Shown here: positions 6,389 to 15,126 of the stretch, piece after piece
Layout of the letters: each line of letters opens with the position of its first letter
How positions within the stretch are numbered: position 1 is the first letter of the stretch
Source: Spirochaetia bacterium UBA5550
Lineage (GTDB): Bacteria; Spirochaetota; UBA4802; UBA5550
Assembly (NCBI GenBank): GCA_002425885.1
Contig: DINC01000104.1
Span: 1-16,911 of the forward strand
Direction: 5' to 3'
Length of the DNA stretch: 16,911 nt
Notes under the pieces: model-generated
Told to the model about the DNA's origin: nothing
Seen by the model: the letters and a program-made list of their open reading frames with translations, nothing else
Databases searched by the model: none
Made by a program: the position numbers and the translations under genes

Positions 6389-7251
6389 TTAAGGAACTTG
6401 TAATTATAAGCGGCAAAGGGGGGACAGGTAAAACAAGTATCTCCGGTTCCTTCGCGGCACTTGCTGAAAATAAAGTTATGGCAGACTGTGATGTTGATGC
6501 TGCTGACCTTCACATAATAATGAATCACAAAATTTTATCAGATGAATCATTCAGCACAAGCAGAAAAGCAGTGATAGATCCTGATGCCTGTATCGGGTGC
6601 GGAAAGTGCGTTGAGCTATGCAGATTCGATGCAATAACTGACGATTTTAAGATTAAAACTTTATCATGCGAGGGGTGCGGGGTATGTGCAGCTTTCTGCC
6701 CTGCTGAAGCCATAAAAATGGTTGATCATGAATCCGGTAGATGGTTTGTTTCTGACACAGACAAGGGGCCTCTTGTGCACGCCTGTCTCGGTATGGCAGA
6801 GGGTAACTCAGGGAAGCTTGTTGCTCTTCTGAGAAAAAAGGCACGCGCGATAGCAGAGGAGAAAGGATATAATCTTATAATTGTTGACGGCTCACCCGGA
6901 ACCGGATGCCCTGTTATAGCATCTGTTACAGGGGCCTCTTATCTGCTGATTGTTACAGAACCCACAGTTTCCGGTCTGCACGATTTGAAGAGAGCACTGG
7001 AACTTGCAGCACATTTCAGGGTAAAGAGCGGAGTCTGCGTAAACAGGGCTGACATCAATAGCGAAGTAGCTTCAGAGATAGAGGCATACTGCAGCAGCAA
7101 AGGGATCAGTTTTCTCGGCACAATTCCTTATGACAAAGATGTAACTTACGCGCAGATTGCGGGGAAAAGTGTTATTGAACATTCGAAGGGACCCGCTTCA
7201 GCAGCAATAAAAGAATTATGGAACAGATTAAGCAGTGAAATATTAGTATGA
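6385..7251 (+). CDS. MinD-superfamily P-loop ATPase with inserted 2x[4Fe-4S] ferredoxin domain (second copy)
   Basis: It has the same architecture as the preceding protein: GKGGTGKT at 10-17, DCDVDAADLH at 34-43, ferredoxin cysteines C69, C72, C75, C79 and C95, C98, C101, C105, and VDGSPGTGCP near 167-176. The two proteins are clearly paralogues but have diverged, which suggests a heteromeric pair rather than a recent duplication. The four-base ATGA overlap points to coupled translation and stoichiometric expression. In the Desulfovibrio ORP system the equivalent pair forms part of the purified complex; here I infer the same role. Confidence 0.92.
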   Translation: MIKELVIISGKGGTGKTSISGSFAALAENKVMADCDVDAADLHIIMNHKILSDESFSTSRKAVIDPDACIGCGKCVELCRFDAITDDFKIKTLSCEGCGVCAAFCPAEAIKMVDHESGRWFVSDTDKGPLVHACLGMAEGNSGKLVALLRKKARAIAEEKGYNLIIVDGSPGTGCPVIASVTGASYLLIVTEPTVSGLHDLKRALELAAHFRVKSGVCVNRADINSEVASEIEAYCSSKGISFLGTIPYDKDVTYAQIAGKSVIEHSKGPASAAIKELWNRLSSEILV

Positions 7252-7267
7252 CAAGGAGTTATGTAAA

Positions 7268-8137
7268 ATGTCTGACAATTTTGAAAAACATGCATCCTGT
7301 TCTCATGGCGCAAAAAACGCCACGAAGGAGGAACAGGAGGCCGCACTTCTCAAGGACAACATGGCTAAAATTAAACACAAGATAATAGTCATGTCCGGGA
7401 AAGGGGGCGTAGGTAAAAGTACTGTAGCCACCAATCTTGCAGTTGCCCTTGCGGAGAAAAAATTTAAAACAGGCCTCCTCGACATAGATGTACATGGACC
7501 GAGTGTTCCTAAACTACTTGGTGTTGAGGATCAGATGGCCGCAGGGTCCGGGGATAAATCGATTATACCAGTGAAGTATAACGATTATCTCAGCATAATG
7601 TCCGTGGGATTTCTTATGCCGGACAGGGACCAGGCTGTGATCTGGCGCGGGCCTCTCAAGTATGGAGTGATCAAACAGTTTCTCACAGATGTTCTATGGG
7701 GCGAGCTTGATTACCTTATTGTCGATTCCCCTCCGGGAACAGGTGATGAGCCTCTGTCAATATGCCAGCTTATAGAGAACCCTGACGGAGCTGTCATTGT
7801 TACAACACCCCAGGATGTTGCTCTTGTGGACGTCCGTAAATCTGTTACATTCTGCAGACAACTGAAGATGCCGGTAATCGGTGTTGTTGAGAATATGAGC
7901 GGATTCGTATGCCCTCATTGCGGCAAGGAGACAGAAATTTTTAAATCCGGGGGCGGAAGGGATATGGCTCACGATATGGGAGTCCCTTTTCTCGGGTCCA
8001 TACCTCTTGAACCGCGTATCGTTGAAAGCGGCGACGACGGCACTCTTCACCTGAGCACTGCTTCAGCACAGGGGACAAAAGCTCAGCTCAGTTTTATATC
8101 AATAGTAGACAATATAATAAATGGAGAAAAAAAATGA
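7268..8137 (+). CDS. mrp: Mrp/NBP35/ApbC-family iron-sulfur cluster carrier ATPase
   Basis: A cytosolic P-loop ATPase that carries Fe-S clusters at a dimer interface. SGKGGVGKST is at 43-52, DIDVHGPSVP at 72-81, DSPPGTGDEP at 153-162 and the cluster-binding C215-X2-C218 in SGFVCPHCGK. The N-terminal 35 residues before the ATPase core hold one Cys (C11) but not a full NBP35 cysteine cluster. AAGGAG at 7253-7258 supports ATG 7268; an ATG at 7261 runs straight into a stop. In Desulfovibrio the ORP operon encodes an Mrp protein (DVU2109) that carries an MTH1175-like domain; here the corresponding small domain is a separate gene overlapping this one by four bases. Confidence 0.93.
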   Translation: MSDNFEKHASCSHGAKNATKEEQEAALLKDNMAKIKHKIIVMSGKGGVGKSTVATNLAVALAEKKFKTGLLDIDVHGPSVPKLLGVEDQMAAGSGDKSIIPVKYNDYLSIMSVGFLMPDRDQAVIWRGPLKYGVIKQFLTDVLWGELDYLIVDSPPGTGDEPLSICQLIENPDGAVIVTTPQDVALVDVRKSVTFCRQLKMPVIGVVENMSGFVCPHCGKETEIFKSGGGRDMAHDMGVPFLGSIPLEPRIVESGDDGTLHLSTASAQGTKAQLSFISIVDNIINGEKK

Positions 8138-8472
8138 AGATAGCAGTACCAGCAGTAAATGGAAAATTATGCATGCACTTCGGGCATTGTGAACAGTTTG
8201 TAGTATTTGATATCGACAAAGAAAAAAAGAGCATCACAAGCCAGGAATCACTCACACCACCGCCTCATGAGCCGGGCCTTCTGCCGAAATGGCTTTCGGA
8301 GAGAGGGATCAACTTTGTTATAGCCGGGGGTATGGGAGCCCGCGCAGTGACTCTCTTTAAAGAGAGGGGGGTTGACATTGTTACAGGAGCGCCCGCTGGT
8401 GATCCTGCTGACATAGTAAAACAGTTCCTCACCGGGACACTTGTAACAGGATCAAATACCTGCGATCATTAA
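8134..8472 (+). CDS. NifX/MTH1175-family small carrier protein
   Basis: A 112-residue single Nitro_FeMo-Co domain: MKIAVPAVNGKLCMHFGHCEQF at 1-22 with C13 and C19, GGMGARAVTLFKERGV at 65-80, and the typical Cys/His end (NTCDH). The HFGHC motif and the C-terminal Cys-X-His are usual in this subgroup and are candidate metal ligands. GGAG upstream and the ATGA overlap tie it to the Mrp gene, consistent with a working pair. It is of a different subtype from the protein at 3067, which has no Cys. Confidence 0.88.
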   Translation: MKIAVPAVNGKLCMHFGHCEQFVVFDIDKEKKSITSQESLTPPPHEPGLLPKWLSERGINFVIAGGMGARAVTLFKERGVDIVTGAPAGDPADIVKQFLTGTLVTGSNTCDH

Positions 8473-8493
8473 AACCGGTTTAATCTGCCTTAA

Positions 8494-8533
8494 CGGCTCT
8501 GGGGAGAGTATTGATTTATCTCTCGCGGAGCCG
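8494..8533 (+). other. Imperfect hairpin between the second NifX-like gene and the small unknown gene
   Basis: CGGCTC (8494-8499) pairs with GAGCCG (8528-8533), and GAGAG (8504-8508) with CTCTC (8520-8524). The two parts stack with a small internal bulge around a loop of 11 bases. No T tract follows, so it is not a standard terminator; it may be a processing or stabilising structure. Confidence 0.5.
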
Positions 8534-8547
8534 CTGAGACGCAAAGG
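8524..8547 (+). repeat. Three-unit period-8 degenerate tandem repeat (CGCnGAGn type)
   Basis: The units CGCGGAGC, CGCTGAGA and CGCAAAGG follow each other without gaps. They resemble the degenerate CGCAGAGA-like octamer tracts that are dispersed between genes in many anaerobic and environmental bacteria. The last unit also supplies the AAAGGA that serves as ribosome binding site for the gene at 8558. Confidence 0.5.
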
Positions 8548-8557
8548 ATGAATAATA

Positions 8558-8836
8558 ATGAATGGCATAACCGTTTTACTCCACACTGGCGGGCACTGTA
8601 TTGAAACTTCCGCGAAGAATGAATTCAGAAAGCTGACAAACCTGCTGCTTCAATCTGATACGGATACTAATAATTCTGAGCTTGAACAGAAAGTAGAACT
8701 TCTCCTTCACTTCCTGGAAAACTCGGACTTCAACGTCCTCCGTGCTTCCGACGAAAGACTCGCCGGTATAACTCCCGCTGAATGTATAGTCAAATGGGAC
8801 GACAATAAGAATTCTATTGTCATATTTGCTGATTAA
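8558..8836 (+). CDS. Small conserved-looking protein of unknown function at the end of the ORP-type operon
   Basis: A 92-residue soluble protein with no signal peptide or membrane segment. It has two Cys (C14 in TGGHCIET, C76 in AECIVKW), an acidic middle that is probably alpha-helical (SELEQKVELLLHFLENSDF), and a short beta-like C-terminal end. AAAGGATG at 8543-8550 gives a plausible ribosome binding site nine to ten bases before the ATG. I do not recognise the family. It lies in the same direction as the metal-cluster operon, 85 bases after it, and may be its last member. A relation to the small hypothetical protein of the Desulfovibrio ORP locus (DVU2105) is possible but I cannot test it. 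Confidence 0.7.
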   Translation: MNGITVLLHTGGHCIETSAKNEFRKLTNLLLQSDTDTNNSELEQKVELLLHFLENSDFNVLRASDERLAGITPAECIVKWDDNKNSIVIFAD

Positions 8837-8856
8837 TCTTTTATCAAATAAAAATT

Positions 8857-10176
8857 CTATAGCTTTTCAATATCCGCATGAAGAGGTTCACGCTTGTAAA
8901 CTGCGTTATGAATTAATGGTTTTGATGACTTCATCACTCCGGGGAGCATTATTGTAAACATAACTGCAATAATCAGGCAGCAGAATCCGCATGCTGTGAG
9001 TGTAACCGGTGCCCCTGCAATTTCAGATATACTCCCTGCGATAAGCCCCCCTACCGGAGCTGTACCGGTAAATGCCATAACGTAAAGACTCATGACCCGT
9101 CCCCTCTTGCTCTCGTCAACAACAGTCTGCAGAATAGTGTTGCATGATGCGATAACAACAATACTTGTAAATCCCACAACAAATAGAGCAGCCATGGACA
9201 GATAGATTGAAGCAGATAATGAAAACATAAGAAAACCAGCGCTCAGTGCATAAAGTGCAATATTTACAACTCTTCCAAGCCCTTTAATACTATCCCTTGA
9301 TGCAAGGTATAGAGTAGCTGTAAATGCCCCGGCACCGGCGGATGATACCAGAAAACCGAAGGTGTGTGAATCTCCGTTGAGAATTTCGGAGGCAAAAACC
9401 GGAAGCAGAACGGGAAAGGTCAGTCCGAAAAAGCTTATCAGGGCAATGAGAATAAGAAGCTCCTTAACGGGCGTGGACTCTGCTGCATACCGGATCCCCT
9501 CTTTTATATCAGCGAGCACCCTGCTCTCTTTTTTCTCTCTGAAAGTTTTTCTGATCTTCATTGCAATAAAGGCGGAAATAGAGGCGAGATAACTCACAGC
9601 GTTAATCAGAAAGCATATACCCTCTCCTGCGAAAGCAACAATCATACCTGCCACAGCAGGGCCGATAAGCCTTGAGCCGTTGAATAGCGATGAGTTCAGC
9701 GCAATGGCGTTAGGGAGATCTCTTTTGTCATCAAGGAGGTCAAAGACAAGTGCCTGACGTATAGGGAGTTCAAAGGCATTAATAACACCAAGGAGAAATG
9801 TAAGGATTATCAGATGCCATGCTTCCACAACGCCCGCGAGAGTTATACCTGCAAGTATAAATGCCTGGATCATGGATGCGCATTGTACAGCGATTAGTAT
9901 TTTTCTTCTGTCAAATCGGTCCCCTATTACACCGGAGACCGGAGCAAGAAGAAAAATCGGTATCTGCCCTGCGAAAGTTGCAACACCGAGCATGAATGGT
10001 GATCCGGTAAGTTTGAAGAGAAGCCAGTTCAGCGCCACATTCTGCATCCAGGTCCCGATAAGAGAGACCCCCTGTCCGGTGAAGAAGAGACGGTAGTTCA
10101 TGCTCCCCAATGACCTGAATGTCCTTGTTACAGCGGAATGATAAAAGCCCGATGATTCTTTGCTTCTGCTCTGCAT
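8857..10176 (-). CDS. MFS transporter of the EntS/MFS_3 family
   Basis: A polytopic inner-membrane protein with about 12 hydrophobic segments. NYRLFFTGQGVSLIGTWMQNVALNWLL near the N terminus is the signature of the MFS_3 group (enterobactin exporter EntS and relatives), and GDRFDRRKIL is the MFS loop 2-3 motif. The substrate is unknown; members export siderophores, drugs or other small molecules. The frame is open to a TTG at 10200, eight codons upstream; neither that nor the ATG at 10176 has a clear ribosome binding site. A third choice, ATG at residue 34 of the long form, would cut too close to the first membrane segment. It converges with the small gene ending at 8836, 20 bases away, with no terminator visible. 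Confidence 0.88.
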   Translation of the reverse strand: MQSRSKESSGFYHSAVTRTFRSLGSMNYRLFFTGQGVSLIGTWMQNVALNWLLFKLTGSPFMLGVATFAGQIPIFLLAPVSGVIGDRFDRRKILIAVQCASMIQAFILAGITLAGVVEAWHLIILTFLLGVINAFELPIRQALVFDLLDDKRDLPNAIALNSSLFNGSRLIGPAVAGMIVAFAGEGICFLINAVSYLASISAFIAMKIRKTFREKKESRVLADIKEGIRYAAESTPVKELLILIALISFFGLTFPVLLPVFASEILNGDSHTFGFLVSSAGAGAFTATLYLASRDSIKGLGRVVNIALYALSAGFLMFSLSASIYLSMAALFVVGFTSIVVIASCNTILQTVVDESKRGRVMSLYVMAFTGTAPVGGLIAGSISEIAGAPVTLTACGFCCLIIAVMFTIMLPGVMKSSKPLIHNAVYKREPLHADIEKL

Positions 10177-10247
10177 AAGATCAGTTATTTGCAGTGGCAA
10201 ACCATGTCAAGAGTAAATTAGGAAATATAATGCAGGTTGAATTTCAA

Positions 10248-12071
10248 TTAATCATGCGATTGAATAATCATAACACAGCGGGAGCAATCAAAGGTTACTC
10301 TGAATTTACGTACTCCATCATTTAGTATAAATGGTTCGGAGTAGACCGGGGTTTTTGCGCCGTTTTTGGAACATAGACCGTTTTCATATTTAAGGCACAT
10401 CTTTGTTATCATTAAAACTTCATTTCCGGTGCGGGTACCGCTTTCGAATGATTCTCTGATAACGGATACTCCATGCCTTTCATAAAATTTGCGGGCAAGC
10501 GAATTGCTCACATTCCAGTTGTAATCGATTTCAGTATAAGGGTATTTTACATCTGTTTTATTGAAAATAGATTCCGGCCTGATATAACTGCTGCACCTTA
10601 CGGCTTCAAGCTTATCAGCGCAAAGCCTGCGGGCATCATTAAGAACACTGACCGGGACAAACCAGCTGTCAGAGAACTCAATCTTAACTTTTCCGGCAGT
10701 AAAAATTGTGCTACCGAGTTTGCTGAGCTGTTTCTCAATCTGCTGTATCTGATCAGATTCTTTCATTGATTTCTCTTTCTCATACAGCAACTTATGAAGA
10801 GCTGAATTTCCGTCACTGTCAGTCATTATAAGTTCAAAACCGTCATCGATATCGCGAAATAAAATATCTGCAGTTATACGCCTTTCACTTTTTGCCGTCT
10901 CAAGAGTTTTTTCGAAGAGAGCGTCACTGTTGCGGAAAATTTCAGCACCAGTATATATATCGCCAGCGGAAAGAGGATATATAAAACTATCATCAACTCT
11001 GTTTATCCGTGTACCGCATTCACTTCCATCACGCTTAAAGAAAAAAATTCCATCTCCTGCATTAAACCTGTCATCACCATCTATCCTGAATCTGTTCCTT
11101 TCAACCTGCGTTACAATACCCATCCGTTTACCAAGGGACTTGGGGGTACCGGAAGAGAGCAACTTGCTGTTTCTTCCTGATGTAAAATAAGACGTATAAC
11201 CCCTGTTAAATGTCCTTTCAGGATCAGGTGTAAAACCTGGAACAGATAATCCGGAAGATGATTTTCGTGTATCCTTTTTACCTGCGAGGACTTCATCAAT
11301 CTTTATCCTGTAATGAGCCACAATATTACGTACATAGCTTTGATCTTTAAGGCGGCCTTCAATCTTAAATGAATCGATACCTGCATCAATAAGATCGCTT
11401 AAGTGCTCAGTACGGTTAAGGTCTTTCAGTGACAGGGGGTATCTCCCGGCAGGTATAACTTTTCCATTGCTGTCTGTGAGAGTGTAGCTTTTCCGGCATG
11501 GCTGGGCACACTCTCCCCGGTTCGCGCTTCTCCCGCCTGATACAGCACTCATATAGCACCGCCCGCTCATGCTTACACATAACGCGCCGTGAATGAAGTA
11601 TTCAAGCTCGCAGCTGACTTCATTTCTGATTTTACGGACATCTTCCACGGTTAATTCTCTCGCAAGGACAACACGGGGTATCCCTATACGGTCGAGAAAC
11701 TTTATCTTTTCAATATCATAATTATCACACTGGGTACTGGCGTGCAGAGGAACCGGCGGTAAATCCATTTCAAGGATACCCATATCCTGGAATATTATCC
11801 CGTCTATCCCCGCGTTATAAAGATCAATTATTAGCCTGCGCGCATCTTCAATTTCACTTTCATAAAGGATTGTATTAACCGCAGCATAGACTTTTGCGTA
11901 GTATTTATGACTGTATTTAATGAGTGTTTCTATATCTGCGAGGGAGTTCCCGGCAGCGGAACGGGCTCCGAATTTTTCAGGGCCTATATAGACTGCATCC
12001 GCACCGCAGTTTACTGCTGCAATCCCTGTTTCAGTATTTTTTGCAGGAGCAAGGAGTTCTATTTTTCTCAT
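10248..12071 (-). CDS. Peptidase U32 family protein (RlhA/TrhP/YegQ-like)
   Basis: 607 residues. The N-terminal domain has LLAPA at 6-10, GADAVYIG at 23-30 and the family block HGALCVSMSGRCYMS...ECAQPCR, with C165, C172, C188 and C192. Despite the peptidase name, characterised E. coli members are RNA-hydroxylation factors: RlhA/YdcP for 23S rRNA C2501 and TrhP/YegQ for tRNA uridine. The length and the long C-terminal part are closer to RlhA (about 650 residues) than to TrhP (about 450), but I do not assign a symbol. The C-terminal end carries more Cys (CLKYENGLCS and CSRC), which may bind a metal. The start ATG at 12071 opens the conserved MRKIELLAPA; no strong ribosome binding site precedes it. 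Confidence 0.85.
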   Translation of the reverse strand: MRKIELLAPAKNTETGIAAVNCGADAVYIGPEKFGARSAAGNSLADIETLIKYSHKYYAKVYAAVNTILYESEIEDARRLIIDLYNAGIDGIIFQDMGILEMDLPPVPLHASTQCDNYDIEKIKFLDRIGIPRVVLARELTVEDVRKIRNEVSCELEYFIHGALCVSMSGRCYMSAVSGGRSANRGECAQPCRKSYTLTDSNGKVIPAGRYPLSLKDLNRTEHLSDLIDAGIDSFKIEGRLKDQSYVRNIVAHYRIKIDEVLAGKKDTRKSSSGLSVPGFTPDPERTFNRGYTSYFTSGRNSKLLSSGTPKSLGKRMGIVTQVERNRFRIDGDDRFNAGDGIFFFKRDGSECGTRINRVDDSFIYPLSAGDIYTGAEIFRNSDALFEKTLETAKSERRITADILFRDIDDGFELIMTDSDGNSALHKLLYEKEKSMKESDQIQQIEKQLSKLGSTIFTAGKVKIEFSDSWFVPVSVLNDARRLCADKLEAVRCSSYIRPESIFNKTDVKYPYTEIDYNWNVSNSLARKFYERHGVSVIRESFESGTRTGNEVLMITKMCLKYENGLCSKNGAKTPVYSEPFILNDGVRKFRVTFDCSRCVMIIQSHD

Positions 12072-12182
12072 AAATGAATTCTCTCAGGACTTCTTTCAAT
12101 AGAAGCCTTTTTCTGTCAAGAAGTATCATAATCCGAAATTTAAAACCACGAACGGAGAGACTGTTCCGGAACATAAAATATC

Positions 12183-12211
12183 TTGACGAAAGGGAGCCTC
12201 GTACATATAAT
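12183..12211 (+). promoter_or_regulatory. Sigma-70-type promoter for trkAH
   Basis: TTGACG (12183-12188) and TATAAT (12206-12211) are separated by exactly 17 bases: a perfect -10 and a one-mismatch -35. The predicted start is near 12218, giving a leader of about 80 bases before trkA. The rest of 12072-12299 shows no gene. Confidence 0.75.
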
Positions 12212-12299
12212 TGAACTATACCGGTTAATTCCCGACCTGAAAGGCCTGAGCAATCCGGAAAGCTGTTGATTAGCATCAAGGAGAAGAGCATTAAAAACT

Positions 12300-13655
12300 A
12301 TGAACATAGTAATTCTCGGAGCCGGGGTAGTAGGTTCACAGATTGCCTCACAGCTTGTCAGCGAAGGTCACGATGTTGTTGTAATTGAAAAAAACCAGGA
12401 ACGGGCGAAGTATGTTTCAAACCATGTTGACTGCCTGGTCATAAACGAAGAGGGAAATAATCATGACACCCTTAAACGCGCGGGGATAGAAAATGCTGAT
12501 TTTTTTCTCAGTGTTGTTGACTCTGATGAAGTTAACATGATCGCCTGCGGCATTGTAGAAAGTGAATACAAGGTACCTGTGAAAATTGCTCGAGTCAGAA
12601 ACCTGGACTACTCGAAAGCTAAAATTTTCGAAAAATCTTTCCTCGGAATAGATTTTATTGTTAATCCCGAAGTTGAAACATCCCGCCTTATCGCGAACAC
12701 TGTTGCACTGGGCGCAACAAGTGATGTTATGCTCTTTGACAATACTGACATGCAGATACGGAGCTACAATGTTGACAGCAGATCCTTTTTCAAAGGGAAA
12801 CTTCTGAAAGATATACGTTCAGCTGCCAGGATTAAAGACAAATTTCTCATTGCCGGAATAGTACGGGAAAACGAATTTATTATCCCCACAGGATTAACAA
12901 AGATAGAAGAGAACGATCACCTTTATCTCTTTGCTGCCAAGACCACCCTGACAAAGATCTTTATTGAAACAGGGAAAAAAAGAGAAAAGATAGACCGGAT
13001 ACTTATTGTCGGAGGGGGGAGAATCGGCAACCTCGTAACTAAATACCTTATAAGAACAGGGAGACGCATCACGGTTATAGACTCAGACTATGAAGTATGC
13101 AAATCCGTTGCTGAAAAGTACAAAGACGCGCTGGTAATCCACTCAGACATCTCTGATGAGAATATTTTTGAAGATGAACAGCTCCACACATACGATCTTA
13201 TAATTACAACAACAAGCGATGAGGAACTCAATATTCTCAGCGCGGCTTACGCGAAAAACCTCGGAATACGAAGAGCAATCGCTGTCGTCAACAGACCTAA
13301 CTATATCCCCATATCATCAAAACTCGGGATAGATGTAACAGTAAGCCCGAGACACAGTACAGTAAGCGCTATTATGAAATATATACGCAGGGGTGATATT
13401 AAAAATATACATTCACTGTTTTACGGTAAGGCCGAAGTCATAGAGTTTGCTGTAAATGATAAAAGTATTTTAATCGGTAAATCCCTGAAAGAGATAACTC
13501 TCCCCCCTGAAACTCTTATACTTACCGTGATACGGAATGGAGTAAACGAAATTCCTGACGGGCAGTTTAAAATTAACGCGAAAGACACAGTCATTACAAT
13601 TGCGAAGCAGAGTGCAATACAGGAACTTGAAGAAGTTTTCCTTATGGAACAATAG
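12300..13655 (+). CDS. trkA: Trk potassium uptake system regulatory NAD-binding protein TrkA
   Basis: A peripheral cytosolic gating ring subunit of the Trk K+ channel. It is the full two-repeat form of 451 residues: RCK-N domain 1 with GAGVVG at 7-12, RCK-C domain 1, RCK-N domain 2 with VGGGRIG near 236-242, RCK-C domain 2. NAD(H) and ATP/ADP binding to such rings controls the channel. The next gene, trkH, starts 14 bases downstream. AAGGAG at 12278-12283 is 16 bases before the ATG, longer than usual, but MNIVILGAG is the normal family start. Confidence 0.94.
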   Translation: MNIVILGAGVVGSQIASQLVSEGHDVVVIEKNQERAKYVSNHVDCLVINEEGNNHDTLKRAGIENADFFLSVVDSDEVNMIACGIVESEYKVPVKIARVRNLDYSKAKIFEKSFLGIDFIVNPEVETSRLIANTVALGATSDVMLFDNTDMQIRSYNVDSRSFFKGKLLKDIRSAARIKDKFLIAGIVRENEFIIPTGLTKIEENDHLYLFAAKTTLTKIFIETGKKREKIDRILIVGGGRIGNLVTKYLIRTGRRITVIDSDYEVCKSVAEKYKDALVIHSDISDENIFEDEQLHTYDLIITTTSDEELNILSAAYAKNLGIRRAIAVVNRPNYIPISSKLGIDVTVSPRHSTVSAIMKYIRRGDIKNIHSLFYGKAEVIEFAVNDKSILIGKSLKEITLPPETLILTVIRNGVNEIPDGQFKINAKDTVITIAKQSAIQELEEVFLMEQ

Positions 13656-13669
13656 AGAAGGAACATTCA

Positions 13670-15121
13670 ATGAACCCTGTACTTGTTTATAAAATTATAT
13701 CCTACCTTGTACTGATTATTTGCGGATTTATGCTAATCCCCGGAGGCATAGCCCTGGGTAAAGGGGAGTATGATGCTCTTACCGGTTTTATAGTAACTAT
13801 TTCCATATCAGCCGCAAATTTTATTTTTATGCTTCTTTTTACACGGGGGAGGGAAAACGGAACACTTTCAGCAAAAGACGGTTTCCTGTTTGTCACATCA
13901 AGCTGGATTGCAGCAGCATTTACCGGAGCCCTGCCTTTTTATCTTTCAGGAGCCATGCCTGAATTCGTAAATGCCGTGTTTGAAACAATGTCCGGCTTCA
14001 CTACAACAGGTGCATCAATTCTCAGTGATATAGAATCTCTGCCATCTTCGATTCTATTCTGGCGTTCACTGACTCACTGGCTTGGCGGTATGGGCATAGT
14101 GGTTCTTACTGTGGCAGTACTACCGCTACTTGGTATAGGGGGGCTCCAATTAATTAAGGCAGAGGCACCGGGGCCCACAGTGGACAAGATCACACCGAGA
14201 ATAACTGAAACAGCAAAAATACTCTGGTTAATTTACATAAGCCTCACATTCGCACAGACCATCCTGCTGATGCTGGGGGGGATGAATCTTTTTGATTCTC
14301 TCACTCATACTTTCGCAACTCTGGCAACAGGGGGTTTCTCCACAAAAAACAGCAGCGTCGGAGCATTCAACTCGGCATATATTGACTGGGTCATCACAAT
14401 ATTCATGGTGCTGGCAGGGGTCAACTTTACACTGCATTTCAGATTTATGTCAGGAAGGTATAAAACCCTGCTGAGGGATAGTGAACTTAAAGCATATCTC
14501 GGCATATTTGCTGTTTCCACAATACTTATAGCGTGGAATATACTCGGCACAAGCTACGCCACTGTTTCTGATGCTTTCAGGTATGCCGGTTTCCAGGCTG
14601 CATCTATACTCACAACAACAGGTTTTGCCACTGCGGATTATGAAAAATGGCCGGCACTGAGCCAGACAGTTCTATTTGTGCTGATGTTTGTGGGGGGATG
14701 CTCAGGTTCAACCGGAGGGGGTATCAAGGTAATTAGAATAATAACTCTGCTGAAGCAGGGACTTAATGAGATGAAATATCTTCTTCATCCGAAAGGAGTT
14801 TTTACTCTCAGAATAAACAGACACCCGGTTAAAAAAGATATTATTTACGCAATCTCCGGATTCTTCTTTCTTTATATACTGATGCTGCTCATTACAACCA
14901 TTGTTACAGCTTCATCCGGGAGCGATGTTGCAACATCATTCACAGCATCCCTCGCCACAGTGGGAAATATAGGCCCCGGTTTCGGGCTGGTGGGTCCAAC
15001 TGAAAACTTCGGGTTCTTCCCTGCTTATGTAAAATGGTTTTTCTGCTTTGCCATGCTCGTAGGGAGACTTGAACTTTATACTGTTCTGATACTCTTCACA
15101 GTGACTTTCTGGAGAAGATAG
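13670..15121 (+). CDS. trkH: Trk potassium uptake channel subunit TrkH
   Basis: A polytopic inner-membrane protein of 483 residues, the usual TrkH length. All four pore loops can be seen, each with its filter Gly: GFTTTGAS near 108, LATGGFST near 218, TTTGFATADY near 316 and TVGNIGPGFG near 430. These line a K+ path gated by TrkA rings. GAAGGA upstream supports the ATG. It ends five bases from a convergent gene and no terminator is visible between them. Confidence 0.95.
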   Translation: MNPVLVYKIISYLVLIICGFMLIPGGIALGKGEYDALTGFIVTISISAANFIFMLLFTRGRENGTLSAKDGFLFVTSSWIAAAFTGALPFYLSGAMPEFVNAVFETMSGFTTTGASILSDIESLPSSILFWRSLTHWLGGMGIVVLTVAVLPLLGIGGLQLIKAEAPGPTVDKITPRITETAKILWLIYISLTFAQTILLMLGGMNLFDSLTHTFATLATGGFSTKNSSVGAFNSAYIDWVITIFMVLAGVNFTLHFRFMSGRYKTLLRDSELKAYLGIFAVSTILIAWNILGTSYATVSDAFRYAGFQAASILTTTGFATADYEKWPALSQTVLFVLMFVGGCSGSTGGGIKVIRIITLLKQGLNEMKYLLHPKGVFTLRINRHPVKKDIIYAISGFFFLYILMLLITTIVTASSGSDVATSFTASLATVGNIGPGFGLVGPTENFGFFPAYVKWFFCFAMLVGRLELYTVLILFTVTFWRR

Positions 15122-15126
15122 ATTTA

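Noticed and set aside
2648..8472. A nitrogenase cofactor (nif) cluster
   Set aside because: NifX-like domains and a radical SAM protein are present, but no nifH/D/K/E/N is seen, and the ferredoxin-MinD and Mrp genes fit the ORP system better.
8837..8856. Terminator between the convergent small gene and the MFS gene
   Set aside because: The 20 bases are AT-rich but contain no stem that could form a hairpin.
12100..12120. Possible plus-strand terminator hairpin (CTTC/GAAG followed by five T)
   Set aside because: The stem is only four to five pairs with a mismatch, and no plus-strand gene ends upstream of it.
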